From Leptidea sinapis (taxonomy: Eukaryota > Arthropoda > Insecta > Lepidoptera > Pieridae): a stretch of DNA of 64,000 bases. Of this stretch, positions 22,220 through 32,807 are shown piece by piece. A model generated the notes under the pieces. It worked only from the letters and a program-made list of their open reading frames with translations. It did not search any database and was not told the DNA's origin. Numbering within the stretch: the first letter of the stretch is position 1; every line of letters starts with the position of its first letter. The stretch spans positions 585,501-649,500 of the forward strand of contig NC_066265.1 in NCBI RefSeq assembly GCF_905404315.1, written 5' to 3'. A program made the position numbers and the translations under genes.

Positions 22220-25116
22220 CTAATTGGGACTAGTGACATCTGAAGGATGATCACAAACTAGAGGTGTATCTAAATGCGTCTGATTATCCCCGGATGCCAA
22301 GAGGCGTTCCAGGTCAGACGAGAGTTTGTTAGGGGGATCGGAGAGGGCGTGTCTGGGCCTCCTGACTTGATAACGTGAAGGAGGGGGGGCGGTATAATCC
22401 GCTGCCTCCTTAATCAGGGGATTTGGGTGATTGTCTGAGGACTTAAAGAAAGTTTCAGACAAGCACTTAAGGTGTTGTTGGATGGTGGGGAGCTCTAAGT
22501 CCCGGTGAAGGTCTGCGTTTCTAACGCACCAGTGGGCATTGACAGCCTTACGGCAGAAAATGGATTGGACTGTTTGGAGTTTATCTTTAATATTGGGTTT
22601 CGCATGAGCGAAAACTGGAGCGGCGTAAGTCATAACCGGTCGAATGCAAACCTTGAAGAGTGTTCGCTTGTTCCTAAAAGACATTTTACTGTGCCTACCT
22701 AACATACTGTTTAGGCCGTACAGATAGAAGCGGGTGGTTCCGGTCACCTTCTGGACGTGAGGCCTGAGGTGAGATGGGAGTCGAGGGTCACACCCAAGTA
22801 CTTGGCTGTGGACCTGAAGGGGATAGGGGAGCCTAATAGATGAATGGGTCGATCAAGGCAGAAGCGTCTGCGCTTAAAATCAAAACGGACTGCGGAGCTT
22901 TTATCCGGGTTGACCTCAATACGCCATTTCCTAAACCAGTCACCTAGCTCATTAACTGAGCGTTGGAGCCTAGAGAGGACTGAAGATATCTGTTGGGACT
23001 GGACGTAGAGAGCGGTATCGAAGAGAGAGAGTTGGACTCCATTTCTAGGGATGGGAATATCGTTGGTATATGATATGTATAGAAGTGGTGAGAGCACTGA
23101 GCCCTGTGGTACCCCAACCGTGAGCAGGCGAAGGGAGGAGAGGACACCTTCGTGTCTGAAACGAAAGGTACGTTTGTGAAGATAAGAAGCCACTATGCGG
23201 ACTAATCGGGATGGGAGGCCTAGAGCGTGGAGTTTATATATTAGGCCTTCGTGCCAGACTTTGTCAAAAGCCTTGGCGACGTCGAAGAAGACAGCGATTG
23301 TCTTTTTACGTTTGGGATAGTACCTGCTGTAGATGTACTCTACAATGCGGTGGACTTGTTGAGGACAAGAGTGTTTAGCACGAAAGCCGAATTGTTGATG
23401 TATTATTAATGGAGGGCCGTCCGTTGGAAAGAGATGCTTTCTCATACGGAACAGAATAACCCGTTCAAAGACTTTCCCCATAGCCTTGAGGAGGCTGATG
23501 GGGCGATGGTTGGAGGGGATATTGAGGGGTTTCCCTGGTTTAGGAATCCCTATAACTATGGCCTCTTTCCAAGCGGTTGGAAATAAGCAGTGGTCGAGGC
23601 AGGCGTTGAAGAGGAGGACAAGAAAGAAGATCACCTGCTCGGGGAAGTGATTGAGCGCCAGGTTGGAAATGCCGTCGGCTCCTGGAGCTTTGCGAGGTTT
23701 TAATCCACGGATGATGGATTTAACCTCCTCTACAGTAGTTGGAATGGGATCGTCGGTGAGAGGCATTGAGTTCAGACGGCTGACCTCATTCTCCACCGAC
23801 GCTACGTGGAGGGGTTCAAAAGAAGAAGTGCTGGGTGAGCATTGTGAAGCAATGCTTTCAGCAAAACACTCCGCTTTGTCCCTGTCCTTGAAAGCTGTAC
23901 TGCCGTCGGGGCGTATCAAAGGCGGAGTGTGGAATAATGCGTCAGTACGAAGGGCTTTCGCCACTTTGTAATACGCCTGATGTGAAAGGGAAATGTTCTC
24001 CATGAGTGAATCCCAATTGGAATTCCTCAATTCAGAGAGACGTAACCTAACTTGGCTCTGGAGGAAGTTAGCGCGTGACCTTATAGTTGGGCGTTAGGTA
24101 CTTGGCGGCTCTTCTGAGAGCTGCATTCTTGGCTCTAATGAGGTTCATGACATCAAGCGGGAGCTTATGGTTGTTAACCTTAACCACCCGCTCGTAATCA
24201 TGGAGAGCGGACTGCACTGTTTGAGTAAGTGCTTTTACCGTGATGTCAATCTTATCCGTACTATCGAAATAGTTGGACGAGATTGCATATGGTGAATTGG
24301 AGGCATCAAAAGTTGATGCAAGAGACTCCCTATAACCCTCCCAGTTGGTGAGGGTTTTAGGGTGAGTGGTGGTAGGGGTGGGGGCATGGGGTCCGAGCTT
24401 AAGGGAGACTGGACGAGTGGTTCAATCGCCCTTAAATTAAGAGCGACTCCCTTGACCAAGGCGATGTCTAAAATATCGGGAGAGTGTGTTGGAGAGGTGG
24501 GACTTAGGACGTCTAAGTCCATAGACCTAATTAGACGACGGAGTTTGATACCATTCCCGTTTGTGGATAGGCACTTCCAGTCAGTGTGTTTGGAGTTGAA
24601 ATCTCCAAACAAGATGACTGAGTCACCTAGAGAGAGAAGAGTCTCAAGGTCACTCTGGAGAGGGATCTTGAGAGTAGGGAGGTAGATTGAGGCTATGATC
24701 AGAGACGGATGTCCTGACATGCCCAACTGACAGACGGTTGCTTCCATGTTGGTAAGCACTGGAGTAGCGATTTGCGAGCAATGAAGGGATCTCTTGTAGT
24801 AAATGGCTGTGCTTCCGCCACGACGGTCGTCGGCTCTGCCATTGTGTACAAGAGAGTAGGAATGGATCGATAATCCCTTTGAAGCGTCGGGCTTAAGGAA
24901 TATTTCTTGGATAAGCAATAGGTCGATGTCCTTATTGCGAACAAATTCCTTAATCTCTGGGAGGTTGGTGCGCAGGCCGCGCGTATTGAATGAGACAAGT
25001 GATACGCCCTGAGGCTTCGCTCGCCCCATGTTCTGTGATGAAGCGTTACGCGATTGGGACATTAATACATAGAATTCACCAAGTCTTGGTGCTCTATCAT
25101 CGCAATAAGCCCTCAT
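22220..25116 (-). pseudogene. J1a ORF2: endonuclease/RT lacking its catalytic motif
   Basis: The endonuclease is at 25116-24235 (VSFNTRGLRTNLPEI, LLIQEIFLK, VILFGDFNSKHTDW, SPDILDIALV), with a frame change near SSD about 24360. The RT frame is 24030-22744: RKAPGADGISNLAL, NHRPISLLKAMGKVFE, IHQQFGFRAKHSC, FFDVAKAFDKVWHEG, TVGVPQGSVLSPLL. At motif C the sequence reads LSLFDTALY, whereas J1c has LFADDTALY; six bases are missing at about 23019-23021, removing Ala-Asp of the FADD. The C-terminal domain continues in another frame (22747-22220). This RT could not polymerise. Confidence 0.9.
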
Positions 25117-25237
25117 GTGGAGACCTTGCTGTTTTGAATTTGTTGCCTAGAATGTTGAATTCTTTAGTGTCGAATTCTCCATTCGTCAAGAAACTCAGGG
25201 GGTTATGCACTCCTGAGTCTGGTTGAGGAGGTGTTGC

Positions 25238-26537
25238 TCATCTGCGGCCACTCGGGGTGACTTGCACGGGGCGGGAATTGACATTAGATGTCTGGGAGAC
25301 CGGGGCTGCTTGTCTCCAAGAAGTGGAGAGTAAAGGCCCGGTTGTCCTGTTCTTCAGTTGAGGAAAGTTCGCGCCAGTGGCCGGAGGTGGCCCTGGTTTT
25401 GAAGACTGCTTCTTAGCAGACTTCGTTGTTGAGGGACGAGGGGCGCGGGGACATCCGCGGTAGTTCGCGGGATGTCCTTCCTGCCCACAAAGGACGCAAG
25501 CGGGAGGAGTCTCCGCATCGCGGGTGCATTTGCACTCCTTGGTTGTGTGAGGCTCTAGGCACTTGACGCACCTAGGCGGGGCTGAGCAGTTTGCAGCTGC
25601 GTGGCCATAAAGCTGGCAGCGATGGCACTGCCCTGGGAAGCCCCGTCTGTGTGGAGCTTCTACTCGGATGTTTGAGAGCCCACATACGATGAGCTCTCTC
25701 CTGAAAATTTCCCTCGACTCGGGGACATTGGTTAGGATAACCAGAGCCAGAGGGTATTTCCTGCCGGATCGGCTGTACATTTTGTGTACAGCCTCGGCCT
25801 TGAACCCTTGCTTGGCCAGGTCCTCCAGGATGACCTCACTGGGGAGCTCATAAGGGACGCCACGTAGAATGGCTTTCACTTTGCGCTCTTCCGGGAGCGC
25901 ATAAGTGTGGTAAGCGACACTCTTATGAGTGAGGAGGCGAGTGAGGACTCGGAAGTCCTCCGTAGTCGGGACGACTACGCGGATGGCTTCACTTTTGTTG
26001 CACCTTTTTGTCGGTGCAGAGCTGTGCAACATAAGTCCACTTTGCCTTGTCTCGGATGAAGATAGGCGGTGGGGGCTTATTTGCAGGGAGGACAGGCGTG
26101 CAGCGCGTGGCTGGCTTCATAGATGAGGTGATAGAGACCTCGGGCAAGCTAATGTCGAGAGACATTAGAGGGACAGGGGTTGGGGCGGAGAGTACGTTAT
26201 CCGTGGAGGTGGGTGAGCGCTTGTACTGGCGCTTCTTCCTGGATTGAACCAGTTGGAAAGGTTCTCCAGAGGGACGTCGGGAGGTGTTGACAACGGAGCC
26301 AGTGACAGTTCCGTTGTCAGAGTCCTCAGATGAGGACTGGACTGGCCGCTTTCGGCCGCAGGAGGCGGAGTCGGAAAACTCCATGTCGTCGGGAGTAGTT
26401 TTGTGAGCGGAGGGCTCATCGGGGGACGCGGGGGAGACTCGATCGACTAGTGACTGGTCGAATTGGAGATTTGCGGCTTTAAGCAAAGCCACAATCTGGA
26501 CTGCAGCGGCGTTGAGATGGACCGCTGATGGAGCCAT
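25238..26537 (-). pseudogene. J1a ORF1: gag-like PRE_C2HC/zinc-knuckle protein, frameshifted
   Basis: The ATG at 26537 gives MAPSAVHLNAAAVQIVALLK, a Ser-rich region and the basic QLVQSRKKRQYKR segment. The frame breaks near 26000, where about 20 bp present in J1c are missing. From 26032 the other frame continues with the PRE_C2HC domain (IRVVVPTTEDF, LPEERKVKAILRGVPYELP), then CHRCQLYGHAAANC, CVKCLEPHTTKEC, CVLCGQEGHPANYRGC, and stops at 25238. J1b indicates about 70 further residues at the C-terminus were lost. The family role is binding and chaperoning element RNA. Confidence 0.85.
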
Positions 26538-26987
26538 GCTGATGAAGCCTCCCCGCCGAGGGCAGGGAGCAACGGGGGTTGGAAGTGGCGCGGCTATCCC
26601 TAATGGTTATAGCCGCGCACCGTCACCCTTGGGAAAGCCCAAGTGCAATGGGATCGGGTCGTCCGGTTTCTCTCAGGTCAGGAGGCCTGAGAAACGCACC
26701 GGGTCAACGTTAGCCGAGTTAGTTGTCACCGTTAGGTATCCTTCAGCTCAACCGCGATGACACGCAACTCACTTACTACAATAAAAATTGCTGTATACAA
26801 GCTGCGGGCCGGAACGAATTCGACGTAACCAGTCGAACTTGGCGTAGTATACCTCGTACCACACGTAGCGGAGCTGCGTAGCGTAGCACTGGGCGTAGCG
26901 TGGCGGCGTAGCGGGGCGTGAGCACAGGCGCGTGTAGTAGTCTGCTCGGCGCGGGGGCCGAGACAAGAATATAATGATGTGAAGTAG

Positions 26988-27943
26988 GTGAGTGTGGTTT
27001 ATTAGCTGCGATATGGGTACGTAATTTATCAACATAGGTATGATCCAATGAGGTAGATGATGTTTGTGTGCTTATGTCGAAGAAATCACTTGGTAGACGA
27101 ATGTTATAGCCGTATGTTAGTTCGGCGGCGCTAACACCTGTGTCCGATCGTAGAACTGCGCGCAGGCCTAATAATACGGTTGGAAGTTCATTGACCCATG
27201 CACAGGTGTTCGTTAACCTTGAACGAAGGGCTGTCTTCAAGCAACGATGAAAGCGTTCTACCTTTTCGTTACTCTTTGGGTTATAGCTAGTACTTCGTAT
27301 CCGTTTAACTCCCATAGTTTTCATGAGGTTGGTAAACAGAGAGCTTTCGAATTGTCGACCTTGATCGCTTGTTAGTGTCGCTGGGCATCCAAATCTTGAG
27401 ATCCAGTATTTGTATATGATATCTGCAATTGTCTCGGCTGTAATATTGTCGCTAGGGATTGCCTCAGGCCAACCAGTATGTCTGTCGATCATTGTTATCA
27501 GATAACGATGTCCTTGAGCAGAGGTAGGTAGAGGTCCAACAATATCTATGTGTGTATGCTGAAAAGGATCGCTTGCGTCAAAACATTGAATTTTGCTGAC
27601 TGTGTGGCGTTGTATTTTACTTTTCTGACAATTTATACAAGTTTTACTCCACTTCCCGATGTCGATATTCATTGATGGCCAAAAGAATTTTTGAGATATT
27701 AATTTACGTGATGTTCGTATTCCTGGGTGAGTAATATTATGTACACTATTAAAAATTTGTTTGCAGAATTCTGTAGGTATGTAAGGACGTACATGACTTG
27801 TTGATGTTTCGCAATATAATTCTAGGTTCGTGTTAGGTACATTTATTATTAAGTTTGGTTGTTGAATGAGTTGTGTTATGCTGCTGTCTCTCTCTTGTGC
27901 GATTGATAATTCGCTGTAGTCGATCGTAGGTGACACTGTTATT
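26988..27943 (-). pseudogene. Gypsy integrase: zinc-binding and catalytic core
   Basis: On the minus strand the region opens with SPTIDYSELSIAQE and shows the HHCC zinc-binding domain (HNITHPGIRTSRKLI, CINCQKSKIQRH). The DDE core follows: HIDIVGPLPTSAQGHRYLIT, SDQGRQFESSLF, and the SYNPKSNEKVERFHRCLK segment with the third acidic residue. The frame is open over the core. Upstream it is cut by J2 (duplication GTTTTTT) and downstream by J1a, so the intact integrase no longer exists. Confidence 0.9.
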
Positions 27944-28180
27944 GTTTTTTAGGACTGTACTAAAGTATTACTTACTTTAGTTCGATTCAGGCAGGCAACG
28001 CGAGCACACGTGCCGCGTTATCTGTCCTCCTTCGAATATTTTTATTACCTGCGTTATCGCACTATCTGCTCAGGCCACCTGGGCTAGCTATTGTTATCGC
28101 GCGCTATTGTTCGGGACTCTTTGAGTCTCGCACCTGTTACGTTCCTTCGCGGAACGTAGCTTAGTTATTATCTGTGTTAA

Positions 28181-29590
28181 TTCCGTCCGCCTGTCCTTCA
28201 GGAGTACTTTGACGCGCAGGCGACCCCTAAAGTCCCCGCGGTCAGTCCTGATCGCACGGAAGCCCCTCAGGCTTCCAGAGCTTCACCGGCCCAGCCGGAA
28301 ACCGCTCTACCGTCGAGAGCGGTGAGTGTCGCGTCGGATGCTGACGGCTTCATCACCGTCAGTCGCAAGAAAAAGCGCGGTCGCGAATCGCCTTCTCTTG
28401 ATGGCACACCCGCCAAGGAAGCCGCGGCCACGACTGGCTCCACTCCCGCGTCCGCGCCCGCGCCCGCTCAAGCCCGCGTACCGCTTTCGACCAAGCGTTC
28501 GCCTCCTATTCTTATAGGAGACCGAGGCCGCTGGTTGGTTATCAAAAATAGGATCCCGAAGACGCTCTCCTTCCAGGCGAGGGCGTACCAATCTCTCATC
28601 AAATTAGAGACCAAAGAGGTAGCGGACCACCACGCCTTGACATCTCTTCTTAGAGAGCTGAGTGTGGGTTTCCACACGCACGCCCTGCCTGAGGAGAAGC
28701 GTCTGAGGGTCGTTATTAGGAACGTCCCCAGAGAGTTAGACGAGGCCGACATTCTGTCGGACCTCAAAGACCAGGGTTACCCTGCACACGAGGTGCACCG
28801 TATGCGCGGAACCACCAACAAACAACCATTTAACATGGTTCTCGTCATCCTCGACCTCACGCAAGAGGGAAAGGAAATTTTTAATATTAAATCGGTTTGC
28901 TCCCTTCAGGGCATCTGGGCCGAAGCTCCTCGCAACCGCGGGGGGCCTGGTCAGTGTCACAGATGCCAGTTATACGGGCACTCGTCACGCAACTGCGAAC
29001 ACACCCCGAGGTGTGTGAAGTGCCTCGGAAAACACGGCACGCCGGAGTGCCCTCGACCAGCGCAATGTGCGGAGCCCCCGGCCTGCGTCTTGTGTGGGGA
29101 GAAGGGGCACCCCGCGAGTTATCGCGGGTATCCCAAGGCACCCAAACACAAGCGTCACCCAGGGCGCCGCCAGTCGCAAGGCAGAGCAGAGAAGGTGCAG
29201 TTCACTCCGACCTTCAAACCTGCGCCGCCTCCGAAGGCAAACGCCTGGGCGAGGTCTCCTCCGGCTGCCAACGCTGCCACAGAGGCCACTCTCGCGGCCC
29301 CCGCGCCCCTCCGGCCACCGCTAGCGTCCCGCCCGGCGGCGTCGGTCCCGCGACCGAGGCCACCGGCGCCCGCGTCCGCGTCAACAGGTAACCAAGGCGG
29401 CAGCACCTTTGCCTTCATGCTCGAACTGTCAGAGCTGTTCGACATAGATGAAATCACAGCCCTGGCCAGCAGTCTCGAGGCTGTCCGAGACGACCCGCCG
29501 TCGCTCCTGCAAGTTATGGCAGACAACGGCAAAATATTCCGTGCCCTCACCGATATAGGGCGAAAGTATAAAAACATTCGCGATGCCTAA
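28181..29590 (+). pseudogene. J2 ORF1: gag-like PRE_C2HC/zinc-knuckle protein lacking an ATG
   Basis: The frame is open from 28181 to the stop at 29588-29590, but has no ATG before the conserved part; GTG at 28322 is not a credible start, so the native N-terminus has been lost or shifted. Visible in order: basic SRKKKRGRE, PRE_C2HC-type region (HTHALPEEKRLRVVIRNVP, then YPAHEVHRMRG), zinc knuckles CHRCQLYGHSSRNC, CVKCLGKHGTPEC and CVLCGEKGHPASYRGYP, a Pro/Ala-rich linker and an acidic helical tail. In the third knuckle the last Cys (YRGC in J1) is Tyr. Confidence 0.82.
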
Positions 29591-32236
29591 TTACGTAAGA
29601 GGACGGGTTAAACCACATACGCTCCGTATAGCGTATTTTAACGCCCAAGGCCTTAAGCCTCAACTAGACTTGGTGAAGGAGTTCGCTCACGAACATCAAT
29701 TAGACCTATTCTTAGTGCAAGAGACATTTCTAAAATCACGTATACGCGATCCGCGTATCGCTAATTATAACTTAGTCAGGAATTATCGCACCACCCGTAT
29801 GGGCGGCACCTTCATTTATTTTAAAAGGTCTCTACACTGTATACCTATAGATTCTCCGGTCCTCACTAACAACTAGCACCCGACGAACCAACACGTTATC
29901 CGGATAACGTCGCACACCGACCCGACATTCTAGACGTTGCGTTACTTAAAAACGTAACGCTCAATGTAAATTCAATCGAGGTTTTTCACGAATTAGAGTC
30001 AGACCACCGGCCCGTCGTCCTAAATCTAGGCCCACCGGTTAACTTTCAACCACCGACGAAAACAGTGATCGACTGGCAACGGCTGGAAAAGGATCTCGAG
30101 TCTATCAAGTCCGACGACCTTGACCGTATACCGGACGTCATCGACTCGGTCAACACGGCTCACAGTGCTATCTCTCATGTGACGTCATATATACAGAATA
30201 GGATCAAGGCGTGCTCCAGGCAGGTTCCGACGATGCAACCGCATCGCCTAAACCTGCCTCCAGAGGTCAGGAACTTACTCATACAGAAGCACAGAGCCAC
30301 TAGACTTTACAATAGATATCCGTCGGTCGAGAATAGGCGCCACCTCCGCTACCTACAGCGGGTGGTACGGGAACGTATCGCGGAACTCCGCGGCGAACGT
30401 TGGGACCGCTTGCTCGGCAACCTTAAGCCATCACATGTGGCTTTCTGGAAGCTACCTCGCGCGTTCAAACAGGAGCCGCCCACTGTCATGCCTCCTTTGG
30501 ACGGACCGGGACTGCAGCCGGCGCTCGATGACGATGAGAAGGTTGAATGCCTCGCCGATAGTCTCGAGAGTCAGTGCTCTGCAAATGCAGCAGCCAACCC
30601 GACACACGTTGACGAAGTTGATCGTGAAGTTGAACGTCGCTTCGCTCTGAGCCCTTCAGGCGATGTAATAAAACCCACCTCTTACGAAGAGGTGAAGCTA
30701 ATCATTAAGGAGCTTCACTCCAAGAAGGCCCCGGGGCCCGACACTATAAACAATAGGGTTCTTAAAATCCTACCCTCGACTCTTATTACTTTATTGGTTA
30801 CCATTTTTAATATTCTATTGTCTAATAGCGCGTTCCCCGAACAATGGAAGGATTCCATTGTTATCGGTATCCCAAAACCCAATAAACCTAAAGCTAATCC
30901 GAGTAGCTATAGGCCTATTAGCTTAATTAACTCGATCGGGAAACTTTACGAATGATTAATTCTCGCGCGTCTTAATCATTACATCGCGGAGCTTAACCTG
31001 ATACCCGACATACAGTTCGGATTCAGAACCGCTCACTCGTGTCCCCAGCAGGCTCACCGACTCACCGAGTACATTCTCATACGGCGTCAATTTCACGCTA
31101 CCACGGCAGCCGTGTTTTTCGATGTCGCGAAGGCCTTCGACAAGGTATGGCACAACGGCTTAGTATTCAAGCTGTATCAACTGGGAGTGCCAGACAGGCT
31201 CGTGCGCATCATTCGAGCCTACCTTACTGATCGTTCCTTCCGATATCGAGTAGAGGGCACCCTATCCTCACCCAGACCCATCAGGTGTGGCGTGCCACAG
31301 GGTTCGGTCCTCTCTCCCACTCTTTTCTCGCTCTTCACGAGCGACATTCCCAAGTTTCCGAGTGTCCAGCTCGCTCAGTACGCTGACGACACGGCACTCT
31401 ACTTTGGCTCCAACCGCGCAACCTTGAGCAAGAACATTAAAGTGCTCCAAGCCGCCGTCGATGAACTAGGCAACTGGTTCAGAAAATGGCGGATTGAAGT
31501 GAACCCCGCCAAGAGTGCAGCGGTACTCTTCGGTAACGCGAATAGCATCCGCGCTAAAAAACAACCGACCGACGTTATTAAACTGTATGAAACACCCATA
31601 CCGTGGGTGAAGGATTACAAATACTTAGGAGTCACGTTCAACAGCAATATTAACTTCAAGAAACATATTGATACGGTATGCAATAGAGCCCGATTTGTCC
31701 TCAGTCGCCTTTATCCACTTGTGTATGGGCGAAGCAAACTTCCGCTCAAACACAAAGTGACGCTGTACAAAACCATCGTATGGTCCATACTGTCATACGG
31801 AAGCGTCGTTTTCGCGCACACCCGACCGAGCTACTTACGTCGTTTGCAAGTAGTTCAAAATAAATTCACGCGCATGGCAACCGGAGCCCCGTGGTTCATC
31901 CGAAACGTTGACCTTCACCGCGACCTAGAGCTTCCGACGATAGCTCAACACTTTAAAGAGATCTCGCGATGCTTCTTTGACAAGGCGCCTAACCATCCCA
32001 ACATCTTGGTTAGGAAGGCATGCGGGTACACCCCCCTTCACCATAGTCTCAACCCAATAAGACGTCCCAGACACGTAACGGTAGACCCGGATGACGACAT
32101 CACCATCGCGAACGCGACACCCACACAAACACCGACACAGACACGCACACACTGCCTTCGCAGGCGTAGGCGCGGTCAACCACCGCAAACCACTGGCACT
32201 CATCACTCTGATGATGGCCAGCGGCCCGCACCCTAG
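29583..32236 (+). pseudogene. J2 ORF2: endonuclease/RT with endonuclease deletion and one nonsense codon
   Basis: The ATG at 29583 overlaps the ORF1 stop. The endonuclease start (IAYFNAQGLKPQLDLVKEF, FLVQETFLK, GGTFIYFKRS) is followed by a stop at about 29874, beyond which only its end survives (PDILDVALLKNV, ESDHRPVVLNL); the GDFN segment is missing. RT: HSKKAPGPDTINNRVL, SYRPISLINSIGKLYE, then TGA at 30953-30955, where relatives have Arg (a CGA to TGA change). The rest is open: FFDVAKAFDKVW, CGVPQGSVLSPTL, catalytic YADD at 31379-31390, and the C-terminal domain to 32236. Confidence 0.88.
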
Positions 32237-32329
32237 ATACACCACACATTGTTTTGATACCCGACGAGACGTTAGTCCTCGTCCTGTAATCGCTTCACTA
32301 CACTCACTCACACACGGACTGACATACAC

Positions 32330-32480
32330 CACTTACACAATCACAAACACACTCCACAAACAGACACAAACACAAACATACATGCACACAAACATTTACA
32401 CTACGTACATACATACAAACACACATACATACAATCATAAACACATACATACACACTTACATACATTACACAAAACATCA
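32330..32480. repeat. ACAC/ACATAC-rich simple sequence in the J2 3' UTR
   Basis: Irregular CACACA, ACATACAT and ACAAAC repeats fill this part of the J2 3' UTR. They create a long artefactual Thr/His-rich frame (32091-32669) that I do not treat as coding. Confidence 0.75.
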
Positions 32481-32736
32481 CCACACTCGCCGGCGAGTGT
32501 GTTCTTATCACCTTTTCATCTTTCATCTTCATTTCATCTTCATTTTCATTCTCTCTCCTTCCCACAAGCACACAGCCGGTCTGAGGTTCGAGTCTCCTTA
32601 GGAGACGCCCCGCGACTGTTGTTGCTTAGTCTTTGCGGCCTTCACGGCCCACGTCCTATTTCGCTGTGAAAGCCAGAGCTGCTAACAGTACAGAGGAGGT
32701 TTTAGTCGGTATGGGGTGTCCGCTTGCGCGGACACT

Positions 32737-32795
32737 CGAGTCCGACATATTACGCCCCGTTCCGGGGCGTAACGGGGCGTAATATGTCGGACTCG
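32737..32795. repeat. Terminal hairpin of J2, perfect 23-bp arms
   Basis: Arms 32737-32759 and 32773-32795 (CGAGTCCGACATATTACG...) are exact reverse complements separated by 13 nt. The inner part can also pair as TTACGCCCCG with GGGGCGTAA. It sits 12 bp before the 3' junction of J2, in place of a poly(A) tail. It could be a structured recognition element for reverse transcription, or an inverted duplication made on insertion. Confidence 0.9.
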
Positions 32796-32807
32796 ACGAC
32801 ACGACTC

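Larger units (their letters stand above)
21937..26975 (-). mobile_element. J1a: full-length Jockey-like non-LTR element inside integrase
   Basis: It is flanked by GATGTGAAGTAG at 21925-21936 and 26976-26987 (12-bp target-site duplication). On the minus strand: eight extra bases at the 5' junction (26968-26975), the CTACG-rich leader from 26967, ORF1 (26537-25238), ORF2 (25116-22220), 3' UTR, GGGCGCAA and a 16-nt poly(A). At 5039 bp it is the only J1 copy with both ends and both ORFs in the window, but it carries several inactivating lesions. Confidence 0.9.
27951..32807 (+). mobile_element. J2: Jockey-like non-LTR element inserted at the RNase H/integrase junction
   Basis: GTTTTTT at 27944-27950 and 32808-32814 brackets the insert, a 7-bp target-site duplication, and the Gypsy peptide ISGKN joins across it. 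Structure: leader 27951-28180, ORF1, ORF2 overlapping by 8 nt, a 3' UTR rich in ACACAC/ACATAC repeats (about 32330-32480), and a terminal 23-bp-arm hairpin. No poly(A) is seen. ORF1/ORF2 are related to but clearly distinct from J1, with much higher GC content in ORF1. Confidence 0.88.

Noticed and set aside
32091..32669. 192-codon Thr/His-rich frame overlapping the J2 ORF2 end
   Set aside because: It arises from the ACAC/ACATAC simple repeats of the J2 3' UTR.
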